DNA of 64,000 bases from assembly GCA_900757795.1 (NCBI GenBank), contig CAAEPE010000022.1, forward strand, positions 6,184 to 70,183, written 5' to 3'. The translations under genes were made by a program, and so were the position numbers. This DNA comes from an uncultured Phascolarctobacterium sp. (GTDB lineage Bacteria; Bacillota; Negativicutes; Acidaminococcales; Acidaminococcaceae). The notes under the pieces are model-generated. The model was not told the origin of the DNA, did not search any database, and worked only from the letters and a program-made list of their open reading frames with translations. This document shows, piece by piece, positions 1 through 8,022 of the stretch. Numbering within the stretch: position 1 is the stretch's first letter; every line of letters starts with the position of its first letter.

Positions 1-200
1 ATATCGCAGCGCTTTAAAGAGGTTATTCTGCCGTTGAGACAGTCAAAATTATCGTAGGGAATAAATTTTAAATGAGTATCCTGTAGCTTGGTTAAGGTGG
101 CTAACGTTGGGAGAAGATCTAAATCATTAAGCTGCAATTTATGCAGATAGCTTTTAATTTGTGCTTCGTTTAAGGGTTTGCCGTTGATAGAAGGCTTCAC
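1..200 (-). CDS. Arylamine N-acetyltransferase-like protein, N-terminal part (runs off the window)
   Basis: The reverse strand opens with a GTG at 200-198 preceded by a GGAG ribosome site about ten bases upstream, and stays open to the window edge (66 codons). The translated start contains LQDTHLKFIPYDNFD followed by NGRITSL. This resembles the N-terminal region of arylamine N-acetyltransferases, where a helix is followed by a H..H..IPFEN-type motif. Those enzymes transfer acetyl from acetyl-CoA to arylamines using a Cys-His-Asp triad. The catalytic cysteine would lie beyond the window, so catalysis cannot be judged. The family call rests on this short motif only. Confidence 0.5.
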   Translation of the reverse strand, partial: MKPSINGKPLNEAQIKSYLHKLQLNDLDLLPTLATLTKLQDTHLKFIPYDNFDCLNGRITSLKRCD

Positions 201-336
201 TGGTTTACATCTCCGTTTGAAAGTGTTTTTTATAATATTACTATTCTATCACGGTTGTCTAAAGAAATAAACTATTTAACAAAGAATATCCGCCTATAAA
301 TTTTTGCTTTAGGTAAGATAAAAAATGTCTAAATGT

Positions 337-365
337 TTGAAAAAGGCGTAAAATAAGTGTATAGT
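337..365 (+). promoter_or_regulatory. Predicted sigma70-type promoter of the MatC-like permease gene
   Basis: TTGAAA at 337-342 and TATAGT at 360-365 are separated by 17 bases, close to the vegetative consensus. The start codon of the permease gene lies about 90 bases downstream. Prediction from sequence only. Confidence 0.5.
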
Positions 366-458
366 TATAGGCAGGATATAAGGTTTGTATTATGATATCA
401 GGCGGGCTGGACAGAAACGGCGTGTCAGCTTACCGGATCGTTAAGTGGAGGTGTTGGC

Positions 459-1709
459 ATGGCCTTATTATCTTTAGTATTATTGTTAGTCGCTATCTTT
501 TTGGGTTTCTTTCGCAAGATGAATACCGGCCTTTTGTGTATAGCTTTTGCGCTGGTTTTGGGACGTATGGCCGGGGTATCGGATAAGGAAATTATCAGCG
601 GCTTTAATTCGTCTTTGTTCATTATGCTGTTAGGCGTAACCTATTTATTCAGCCTGGCGCAGATAAATGGCTGCCTTGATTTGCTGGCGAAAAAGGTGGT
701 CTCTTTGGCTGGCAAAAGGGTATATTTGGTGCCTATTATCATTTATGTTTTTTCCACCATTTTATCTGCCATAGGTCCGGGCACTGTACCTACCATGGCT
801 ATCATGATGGTATTTTCCATGGCTTTGGCAGCAGAAATGGGTATTCAGCCGGCTATGCTTTCGGCGCTGACGGTTTTAGGCGCCAGCGGCGGCGGTGTAT
901 CGCCTTTGGCGGCAACGGGTATTATCGGTATAAATTTGTGCGCTGAATTTGGCCTGACGGGTATTGAAACGCAATTTTTACTTAACGGCGTGCTTTCGTC
1001 CACGGTTTACGCTATTGTAGTTTATATTCTTTTGGGCGGTTACAAGCTGCGTATGGATGAAAGCGTAGTGCATGAAAAAACGCCGCCGTTCAACGGCAAG
1101 CAAAAAATTACGCTGGCAGGCATTGTGGCGATGGTAATTTTGGTTATGATTTTTCATATCAACGTTGGCTTGGTTGGCTTTGCGGTGGCGGCAGTGCTGT
1201 CTTTTTTGCATGTTTCTGACGAGGGCGAAGCGCTCAAACGTATTCCGTGGGGAACTTTGCTTTTGATTACCGGCGTAGGCGTTTTGATGCACTTGATTAT
1301 TGGTCAGGGCGGTATCAGAATGTTGAGCGAGGCTTTAGTTTCTGTAATGAACGAAAAGACCGCGGTTTCCATTATAGGTATCTGCTCCGGACTTTTAAGC
1401 TGGTTTAGCTCTACCAGCGGCGTGGTTATGCCAACGCTGATTCCTACCATTCCTCATATTGTGGCGCAAATGGGCGGCGCAGTCAGCGAATTGGAATTAG
1501 CTACTGCAATTACCATGATTAGCAACACTGCAGGTATCAGCCCGCTTTCCACCGGCGGCGCGCTGGCGTTGGCGGCATATTCTTCCGCTGCCGGAGCTTC
1601 CTACGAGGAGCAGCATCATCTGTTTGTAAAAATGTTTATGATTAGCGCTTTAGGCGTTTTGGTTTTGAGTATTTTTGCTTATTTTGGCTTGTATCACTGG
1701 CTGCTGTGA
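459..1709 (+). CDS. MatC/SLC13-like dicarboxylate permease
   Basis: A 416-residue, strongly hydrophobic protein with about ten to twelve predicted membrane segments. The N-terminal part fits the MatC N-terminal family of malonate/dicarboxylate carriers, and the internal repeat with GPGTVPTMA and SGVVMPTLIPT resembles the paired re-entrant loops of the SLC13/ion-transporter superfamily. It probably sits in the cytoplasmic membrane and imports a small carboxylate. The ATG at 459 has GGAGG at 447-451. It stands alone: a promoter lies upstream and a strong terminator follows. Which carboxylate it carries cannot be read from the sequence; succinate or malonate are plausible in a Negativicute. Confidence 0.8.
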   Translation: MALLSLVLLLVAIFLGFFRKMNTGLLCIAFALVLGRMAGVSDKEIISGFNSSLFIMLLGVTYLFSLAQINGCLDLLAKKVVSLAGKRVYLVPIIIYVFSTILSAIGPGTVPTMAIMMVFSMALAAEMGIQPAMLSALTVLGASGGGVSPLAATGIIGINLCAEFGLTGIETQFLLNGVLSSTVYAIVVYILLGGYKLRMDESVVHEKTPPFNGKQKITLAGIVAMVILVMIFHINVGLVGFAVAAVLSFLHVSDEGEALKRIPWGTLLLITGVGVLMHLIIGQGGIRMLSEALVSVMNEKTAVSIIGICSGLLSWFSSTSGVVMPTLIPTIPHIVAQMGGAVSELELATAITMISNTAGISPLSTGGALALAAYSSAAGASYEEQHHLFVKMFMISALGVLVLSIFAYFGLYHWLL

Positions 1710-1767
1710 TGTAGGCGTTTGTTAAGTTTATTTTAAAATTATAAAAAGCCTTCCGAAAAATGAAATG

Positions 1768-1808
1768 TACCCTCTTTACCGGACAAAACCGGTAAGGAGG
1801 GTATTTTT
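1768..1808 (+). terminator. Rho-independent terminator after the permease gene
   Basis: A 15-bp hairpin (arms 1768-1782 and 1789-1803, loop ACAAAA) is followed by five T residues. It closes the single-gene permease transcript. Confidence 0.85.
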
Positions 1809-2236
1809 ATGTGTTACTCATACGAGTACAAATTGAAATTAAATTAAAATTCCTGTAAAAACAGCTTCAAAATTGAAATTAAATTAAAATCTTGCGTTGA
1901 AAACTGAAAATCATTATAATTAAATTGAAATTAAAAGTCTAGAAGCAAAAAGAGTGAGCTTTTTTCAATTGGTAATGTAGCTATAATACTTCAATATACA
2001 CTTGAGAAATGCTATTATAGTTATAAAGTTACTTTTGTGTTTTAAAGGAGATGCGAAAAATATAAATGCAGTACTTTGCTTGCCTTTTAATCAATAATAG
2101 AATGTAAAAGGCTTGATTGATTGGAATAGTATAAAATCGAAGTTAAACTTTTAATTAAGGTTATTTTAAGAGATTTAGCAGTAAAATAGATTTGGTTTAA
2201 GCCGATATAATATAGATGAGTATTTGAGGAGATAAA
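1809..2236 (+). other. AT-rich intergenic stretch before the glycan island
   Basis: No convincing gene is seen. The stretch holds short AT-rich direct repeats (annotated separately), a TATAAT hexamer at 2206-2211 without a clear -35 element, and a GAGGAG ribosome site just before the first glycosyltransferase. It marks the change from moderate G+C upstream to the AT-rich island. Confidence 0.5.
1830..1936 (+). repeat. Short AT-rich direct repeats
   Basis: The 21-base element AAATTGAAATTAAATT plus AAAAT occurs at 1830-1850 and 1870-1890, exactly 40 bases apart. A shortened third copy lies at 1922-1936. The copies are too few and unevenly spaced for a CRISPR array; function unknown. Confidence 0.6.
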
Positions 2237-3229
2237 ATGTTTAATAAAGAAGAATTTGCCAAGAATCAATTTATATTGCAAAAGGAGTCCTTTGATTATG
2301 GCTTGCTACAACAGAAGCAAGAAAAACCTATGCATATAGCTTTTAATGTCAACGATGGCTTTTTTATGCAGACCGGTGTGGCCATTACTTCTATTTTAGA
2401 AAATAATAAATCAAAAGGTTTTTGGTTTCATATTTTCTGTGATGGAGTTAGTGACGAAAATAAAGAAAAAATGCGCCAAACCATGGAAAAATATAAAACA
2501 AAATGTTCCATATACATAATGGATATGGCGCCGTTTCAAGCTTTTCATATCAAAACCAGACATTTTTCAAGAGTAACTTATTTGCGCTCTATTATGCCTA
2601 AAATATTACAATCATTAACTGATAAGTATTTATACATGGACGCGGATATGATTTGTACGGGTGATATTGGTGAGATAGAACAAATTGATTTACAAGGATA
2701 TCCTTTTGCCGCTGCTAGTGAAACAGAGGAGGCAGTAAACTATAAAACGACTTTTCTAAAAATGAGAAGCGATAAATATTTTAATGATGGATTAATGTGG
2801 ATAGATATTGAAGAATGGGAGAAAGAAGAAATTACGGAAAAGGTATTTTCTTATCAAGGTGCGGACCCAAGCAGATTTTCTGGTCAAAGCCAAGATATTT
2901 TAAACTTGGTGTTGGAAGGAGAAATTTACTTTATTAGTCGTAGATTTAATGGTATGGATACTGGTAATCTAATTTTTCATTTTACTGGTCGTAACAAACC
3001 ATGGCAGATGGTGCTGGATGAACCGGCTAAGCTATGGCGGCATTATTTGGATTTATCTGTGTGGGATAGTATGCCAGACCCCAATCCTCCTAAAGACCAG
3101 GAGCATTATTTTAATTGGAAAAGAATGATGGAATTTAACATTAAACAGGGGAATTACGGGGGGGCGCTATATTGTTTGTTTTGGTATGGTTGGTTGAAAA
3201 TGCGATTGAAATTTGTAAATAGGAGATAG
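2237..3229 (+). CDS. GT8 glycosyltransferase (LPS glycosyltransferase-like), copy 1
   Basis: 330 residues. The GT8 nucleotide-sugar binding start HIAFNVND lies at about residues 33-40, the metal-binding DxD motif (YMDADMI) at 133-139, FNDGLMWID at 182-190, and the C-terminal HFTGRNKPW at 248-256. GT8 enzymes such as WaaJ/RfaJ add glucose or galactose to the lipopolysaccharide core on the cytoplasmic face of the inner membrane. It is close in sequence to the gene at 4165-5160, and the two flank a phase-variable GT2 gene. A tract of seven G at 3158-3164 near the 3' end would change only the last ~25 residues if it slipped. The ribosome site is GAGGAG. The donor and acceptor sugars are not known. 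Confidence 0.85.
   Translation: MFNKEEFAKNQFILQKESFDYGLLQQKQEKPMHIAFNVNDGFFMQTGVAITSILENNKSKGFWFHIFCDGVSDENKEKMRQTMEKYKTKCSIYIMDMAPFQAFHIKTRHFSRVTYLRSIMPKILQSLTDKYLYMDADMICTGDIGEIEQIDLQGYPFAAASETEEAVNYKTTFLKMRSDKYFNDGLMWIDIEEWEKEEITEKVFSYQGADPSRFSGQSQDILNLVLEGEIYFISRRFNGMDTGNLIFHFTGRNKPWQMVLDEPAKLWRHYLDLSVWDSMPDPNPPKDQEHYFNWKRMMEFNIKQGNYGGALYCLFWYGWLKMRLKFVNRR
3158..3164 (+). repeat. Poly-G tract (7 G) inside the GT8 gene
   Basis: Seven consecutive G in an otherwise AT-rich gene. The present length keeps the reading frame. One extra G would give a different C-terminus of similar length, and one fewer would end the protein earlier. Possible slippage site. Confidence 0.6.
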
Positions 3230-3234
3230 TTGTT

Positions 3235-4172
3235 ATGAAATACTTACAAACAGAACCTTTGCTATCCGTTATTATTCCTGTATATGGTGTAGAAGAATAT
3301 ATTGCTCAATGTTTAGATTCTGTTATTCATCAAACATATAAAAATATGGAAATCATTGTTATTAATGATGGTACTAAAGACAGAAGTGCGGAAATTGCGA
3401 AAGAATATGCAAAGCAAGATTCACGTATCAAGGTGTATGATTTTAGCAATGGAGGATTAAGTATTGCTAGGAATAGGGGACTAGAACGTGCTAGTGGAGA
3501 TTATATTGCTTTTTTAGATAGTGATGATTGGATAATGCCAAATATGTATGAAAAATTGATAGAAAAAATCAGAGAATATGGAGCAGATATTGTTAAGTGT
3601 TCTGTAATAGAGGCAGGTGCTCTAAACGGTAAGAATAAGCTGATTGCTTTTAATAATGATATGGAATTACCCCCCCCCCGATTAACGAACATTATTTCGA
3701 TGGATTTCTGCATACAGTTGTATGGAATGCAATATATAAAAGCAGCCTAGCTAAAAAGATTTTATTTCCTGAAAACGTGGTACATGAAGATAATTATGCT
3801 AGTGGTATGTATTACGCTTTAGCAGACAAGGTAGTTGTTGTTAAAGATGCCTATTATAATTATAGAGTAAATAATTTTGGTATTAGTAAAGGTGGCGTGA
3901 AAAGACCTTTAGATAAATGTTTGGCAATTAATAAGTTAATAAATGATTTACAGCTGTATGGGCTGAATTTAACCAAGTATAAATGGAAATTGGCTTGTGA
4001 AATTTATCACTACATTCGAGGTTGGAATAATAATTACAGAGTGCGTCAGATTCAGAAGGAACTTTATAGCTTTTTAATGGAGAATCTTGATTTGCGACGC
4101 AAATGGTCAGTTTTATGGTATATTAAAAAACATAAAATAATTATATCCAAAGGAGATGTTAGGCATGAGTAG
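3235..4172 (+). CDS. GT2 glycosyltransferase, split at a 10-C tract (phase-variable, currently out of frame)
   Basis: The first reading frame (3235-3750) starts at ATG with an AGGAG site and carries the GT-A fold start LLSVIIPVYGVEEYI, the INDGTKDRS loop, ARNRGLERASGDYIAFLDSDD and then PPP, after which it leaves frame and stops. The downstream frame, open through 4172, carries HTVVWNAIYKSSLAKKILFP and VVHEDNYASGMYY, the usual second half of these enzymes with its E-D catalytic motif. The two halves meet exactly at ten C residues (3670-3679). A tract of 11 or 8 C joins them into a 312-residue protein of ordinary family length. The stop overlaps the start of the next GT8 gene by eight bases. 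The enzyme would add one sugar to the surface glycan when on. Assembly error in the homopolymer is the alternative. Confidence 0.8.
3670..3679 (+). repeat. Poly-C tract (10 C), candidate phase-variation switch
   Basis: Ten consecutive C at the exact point where the GT2 frame breaks. 11 or 8 C restores the frame; the present 10 gives a 171-residue truncated product. This is the longest homopolymer of G or C in the window. Confidence 0.85.
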
Positions 4173-5160
4173 CAAGTTCAACAAGGCGTATTTTGATAAT
4201 GATGTGCAGCTCTACAAGGAAAAGATGGATTATTTGTATAAGGATGCACAAGATAAAAGGGATAGCCTTTTTATTGCATTCAATATAAATGATTTGTTTT
4301 TTAAACCTTTAGGTGCTGAGATTACATCTATTTTAGAAACGAATGCTGATTTGTCGTTGGAGTTTTTTGTGTTCATTGATGATTTTTCTGAAATCAACAG
4401 GGCTAATTTACAAAAAACGGCAGAAAAATATAAATGTAATATCCACTTTTATGTTATGGATATGAGTATTTACCAAAATTTTCATATTAAGGTTAAACGT
4501 TTTTCTCGTGTTACCTATATTAGGATAGTAATGCCTTGGATTCTGCGTCACTATACTAAAAAATATTTATATTTAGATGCTGATATGATTTGCGTTGGTA
4601 GTTTGCGTAAATTTTTGCAAATTGATTTGAAGGATAAAGCTGTTGGAGCTCTTACTTATCATACGCCGGAGAGAATTGAATTTTTAAAGATGAAGAATGG
4701 AGTATATTTTTCTGACGGGTTAATGTGGATTGATATTGATAATTGGATTAAGCAGAAAATTACAGAAAAAGTATTTAGTTATCAAGGGGCAGATCCTAAC
4801 AGATTTAAGGGGCAAACGCAAGATTTACTTAATATTGTTTTAGATGGTAATATACAACCAATCCCTAATTTATATCACCATATGAATAAGAATTTTGATG
4901 TAGAGGGTATTCTTATTCATTATTCGGGTAGAGATAAGCCTTGGGAAGTAGTGTTAGATGTTGATGATGAACTATGGAGACACTATTTAGATATTTCTTT
5001 TTGGGAAAGTATGCCTGATCCTATGCCACCTAAAAAGCCAGAATATTACCATACTTTTAAAAAAATGGCTGAAGTATATGGAGAAAAAGGCGAACGAATA
5101 AAACAAGCTAAGTGTATTTTTTGGTATAGCTTGCTAAAAATATGGAAAGTATTAAAATAA
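4165..5160 (+). CDS. GT8 glycosyltransferase (LPS glycosyltransferase-like), copy 2
   Basis: 331 residues, with the start taken at ATG 4165 because AGGAG at 4151-4155 sits nine bases upstream; the ATG at 4156 overlaps that site. LFIAFNIND opens the sugar-nucleotide domain at about residue 35, DAD lies at 138-140, then FSDGLMWIDID and HYSGRDKPW. It shares the block GADPNRF.GQTQDLLN with copy 1 and is clearly a tandem paralogue, probably specific for a different linkage. It overlaps the end of the phase-variable GT2 gene by eight bases, so the two are likely translationally coupled. It ends the forward transcript at a bidirectional terminator. Confidence 0.85.
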   Translation: MSSKFNKAYFDNDVQLYKEKMDYLYKDAQDKRDSLFIAFNINDLFFKPLGAEITSILETNADLSLEFFVFIDDFSEINRANLQKTAEKYKCNIHFYVMDMSIYQNFHIKVKRFSRVTYIRIVMPWILRHYTKKYLYLDADMICVGSLRKFLQIDLKDKAVGALTYHTPERIEFLKMKNGVYFSDGLMWIDIDNWIKQKITEKVFSYQGADPNRFKGQTQDLLNIVLDGNIQPIPNLYHHMNKNFDVEGILIHYSGRDKPWEVVLDVDDELWRHYLDISFWESMPDPMPPKKPEYYHTFKKMAEVYGEKGERIKQAKCIFWYSLLKIWKVLK

Positions 5161-5174
5161 TAATAATAAAGTAA

Positions 5175-5201
5175 TGAGCGAATCATAAAATGATTCGCTC
5201 A
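5175..5201. terminator. Bidirectional terminator between convergent genes
   Basis: A perfect 11-bp hairpin, TGAGCGAATCA and its complement around a TAAAA loop, lies between the forward GT8 gene and the reverse phosphoethanolamine transferase gene. An A-rich left flank and an ATTTTAAT right flank suit termination in both directions. Confidence 0.8.
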
Positions 5202-5205
5202 AATT

Positions 5206-7064
5206 TTAATATTCTATTTCGTTTTCGTGGATATCATCTGCAACGCTTTTTCTGCCAAGATCGGTTTTAATTAAATTTTTAGTAAAATAGTATTGGGGAC
5301 TCGCTAAATTTAATTCAGGTTTAATACTTTCGCTAGTTATATTTAAAAGTCCACCAACAGTTTCAAACATCAAATCGTTTGAATAGTACTTATCAATATT
5401 ATTTTTTAATGCTTTTGTGGCATCAGGGAATATTGACTGGTATTCATCAGAAAGATATATAATCAGAGGGATTCTGACGTTAATAAAAGGGATATTTTCT
5501 GCTGTACGTTTTCTGTATGGGTTAGCACCGTGGTCAGAAAAAATAATCATGGATTGTAGATTAAGTTTTTCTTTGCCATATTCATATATTTTTTGTAAAA
5601 CCCAGTCGTTATATGCCATAGCATCTTCATAATTAGCAATTAAATCAAAGACACCTTTTTTGCCAAATTTAGTTCTATTTTCAGGGAATCTATGAATTGT
5701 TAATTCATGGCAACCCATAACATGAATTACAACAAAGTTGTTTTCGTTGGGATTGACTTTTTGTAAACAGGGAAGCAAATCTTCATCATATAAAACTCTT
5801 GTTGAGGCAATAGGATCGTTTTCAATCCAATGATGGATGTCCGCCGTTTTTCCTACAATTTGAATAGGTGTATCAGCAGTATTTTTTACGCCTTGGTTGC
5901 TAAACCAGTAAGTTTTATAACCTGCTTTTTTTGCCAAGTCCAAAATAGTAACTGAATTTTTAAATTGAAGATTATTGTATTGATTTTTTTCTGTTAGTGC
6001 TTGTTCTAAAGATTGTACGGTTGAGCCAAAAGATGAATATGCATGGTTGAAACGAAGAAAGTGTGTTTCGTCTTTTTCGACTTTTTCTTTTAACCATGGT
6101 GTTGTATTGTTACTAGCATATCCATATGCACTCATAAAGTTTCTACCATATGATTCACCTATTACTAATATAAAAGTAGATGGTTTTGAAAAATTTGCAG
6201 AATTCTTTTTGATAGTAAGTTTAGAGAATGCTGTTTGATGATATTTTTGAAATTCCTTAAATTCGGATAGATAAGAATAAGCTTCTCTAAATGAGCTGAT
6301 GATGCCGGTTTTAAAAAAGCTTTTTGGTAGATATATACATAATAAAATAATCAAAAGGTAAAGGAAATATTTTTCGGGGGGGTAAAGCTTGCGCTATTTA
6401 TATTTATATTGCTCAAATCACGATTTGATTTATAAAATAAAGTCAAAATAGAGAGAAGTATGATTATGGATAAGCTGGCTAAAGGTATTCCTATTTGAAG
6501 AATATATTCCCAAGCTTCTTTAGGATTTGTTTGGAGGACTGCTATTGCTGCGGTAGTACTAAGTGTAGTACCATAGTAAATGTAATATATTAAAGACAAG
6601 AATGGTATGACAAGCAAGCTGCATTGAAATAGTGAAAAAGTAAATGAGAAAATAGAATATAATTTAGTTTTTAATTTAAGCATTATTAGTTGGATAAGTG
6701 CCATGAAACAAAAAATATAAGCTGCAAAAGCGATATCCATGTAATTATTAAGATTTGTCGTAGATTTATAATTTGCTAAATACGATGTAATATTGAAAAT
6801 TAAAAACCAACTTCCAGATACAACAAAACATGGAATAAGTTTAAAAAATGATAGGTTAAACTTTTTCCATAGGTGGATAGAAAAAGTAACGCCAATGGCG
6901 CATATTAAATATCGTCTGGAATGAAGCAAAAGTCTATACGTTTCTGTACCTACAGATGTGATTAAGAAAAATAATAGCATAGATACATATATTGAAGTAA
7001 ATAGAAAAAGCATTTTTTTGTTTTTTTGAATGAATGTAATTAATGATGAAAAGAAATTTTGCAT
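5206..7064 (-). CDS. Phosphoethanolamine transferase-like sulfatase, split at a 7-C tract (phase-variable, currently out of frame)
   Basis: Reading right to left, the first frame (7064-6351) begins at an ATG with GGGAG upstream and encodes about five membrane segments including TTAAIAVLQTNPKEAWEY. The second frame continues with a last membrane segment and the periplasmic sulfatase-fold domain: LVIGESYGRNFMSAYGY, the G-S-T-V stretch with the likely nucleophilic threonine, VIHVMGCHE and FSDHGANPY. The break lies exactly at seven C on the coding strand (6382-6376). Eight or five C restores a 619-residue protein, matching the intact 611-residue paralogue at 8023-9858. EptA/CptA-type enzymes decorate lipid A or core sugars with phosphoethanolamine and alter surface charge. 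As it stands only the membrane half can be made. Confidence 0.8.
6376..6382 (-). repeat. Poly-C tract on the coding strand (7), candidate phase-variation switch
   Basis: Seven G on the plus strand, seven C in the gene, placed between the membrane domain and the sulfatase domain. A total of 8 or 5 restores the frame. The intact paralogue has no such tract at the matching position. Confidence 0.75.
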
Positions 7065-7110
7065 AAAATTTTTCTCCCTTTTTGAATTTTTTCATAATTG
7101 CTTTTTTGAT

Positions 7111-7119
7111 ATTATAGCA
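7111..7119 (-). promoter_or_regulatory. Extended -10 promoter for the reverse phosphoethanolamine transferase gene
   Basis: On the reverse strand TGC precedes TATAAT (7116-7111), an extended -10 element about 45 bases upstream of the start codon. No good -35 is seen. Confidence 0.45.
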
Positions 7120-7187
7120 TGATTACAATAGTTTTGCTAGTAATGCAGAGAGTTTTAAATAAACAGTATTAAAACCGTCATGGAATG

Positions 7188-7196
7188 TGGTATAAT
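7188..7196 (+). promoter_or_regulatory. Extended -10 promoter for the forward glycan genes
   Basis: TGG followed by TATAAT at 7191-7196, about 55 bases before the start of the GT2 gene at 7250. It lies back to back with the reverse promoter at 7111-7119. Confidence 0.5.
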
Positions 7197-7249
7197 TAAT
7201 ATGTTAGAATTTGGAGTGATTGTGAAAGGATTAAGGTTGATTTAGTAAA

Positions 7250-7999
7250 ATGGAAAAATTAACTGTAGTTATTTTAACGAAGAATGAAGAAAGTAATATC
7301 TTAAAAGTTATAGATAATGCTAAAAAAATAACAACGAGAATTTTAATCGTGGATTCAGGTAGTACTGATAAAACTATAGAGTTAGCAGAACAATGTGGTG
7401 CTAAGGTTGTTTATCGTGCGTGGGATAATGATTTTTCTGCACAGCGCAACTTTGCTTTGGAGCATGTAAATACAGAATGGATTTTGTATTTAGACGCTGA
7501 TGAACGATTAGATGAGCAGCTTTGCCAATCTATAAAAACTGCTTTAAATAGTGAAAAATTGAAGCAGTACAGTATTATGCGCAAGATACATGCTTTTGGC
7601 TTTGAATATAAGCATGGTATTTTTAAACCTGATGAAGTTTTACGCCTGTTTCCGACGCAAACAGTACATTGGGAAAACAAAGTTCATGAAAGACCGATTT
7701 GCAATTTGCCAAAAGAAAAATTGCAAGGATTTATTGAGCATTATACTTATAGTTCTTGGCAGCAATGGTGGGATAAGGCTGGCAAATATACAACTATTTG
7801 GGCTGAGGATAATTTTGCTAAAGGTAAACGGACTTCTTTAGGAGCTTGCTTAGGACATTCTGTTTATGGTTTTATCCGAGCCTATATAATTCAGTTGGGA
7901 TTTATTGATGGTTGGAGCGGATTGTATTCTAGTCTGCAGCATTTTATATATACCATGATGAAGTATTTGAAATTATATGAAATACAATCTAAATTGTAA
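7250..7999 (+). CDS. GT2 glycosyltransferase, WaaE/KdtX-like (LPS core)
   Basis: 249 residues. LTVVILTKNEESNI begins the GT-A fold, followed by VDSGSTDKT, SAQRNFALEHV and the metal motif LYLDADERLDE at about residues 80-90. The C-terminal HWENKVHERP and the run with HYTYSSWQQWWDKAGKY are typical of the WaaE/KdtX branch, which adds glucose to the inner core of lipopolysaccharide. It opens the forward run of glycan genes that continues through at least 13128. The ATG lies 54 bases after an extended -10 element. It is intact, with no homopolymer tract. Confidence 0.85.
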   Translation: MEKLTVVILTKNEESNILKVIDNAKKITTRILIVDSGSTDKTIELAEQCGAKVVYRAWDNDFSAQRNFALEHVNTEWILYLDADERLDEQLCQSIKTALNSEKLKQYSIMRKIHAFGFEYKHGIFKPDEVLRLFPTQTVHWENKVHERPICNLPKEKLQGFIEHYTYSSWQQWWDKAGKYTTIWAEDNFAKGKRTSLGACLGHSVYGFIRAYIIQLGFIDGWSGLYSSLQHFIYTMMKYLKLYEIQSKL

Positions 8000-8022
8000 C
8001 TATAAGGAGAGGCAGATTTTAT

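Noticed and set aside
1830..1936. Possible CRISPR array
   Set aside because: Only two full copies, uneven spacing and no cas genes.
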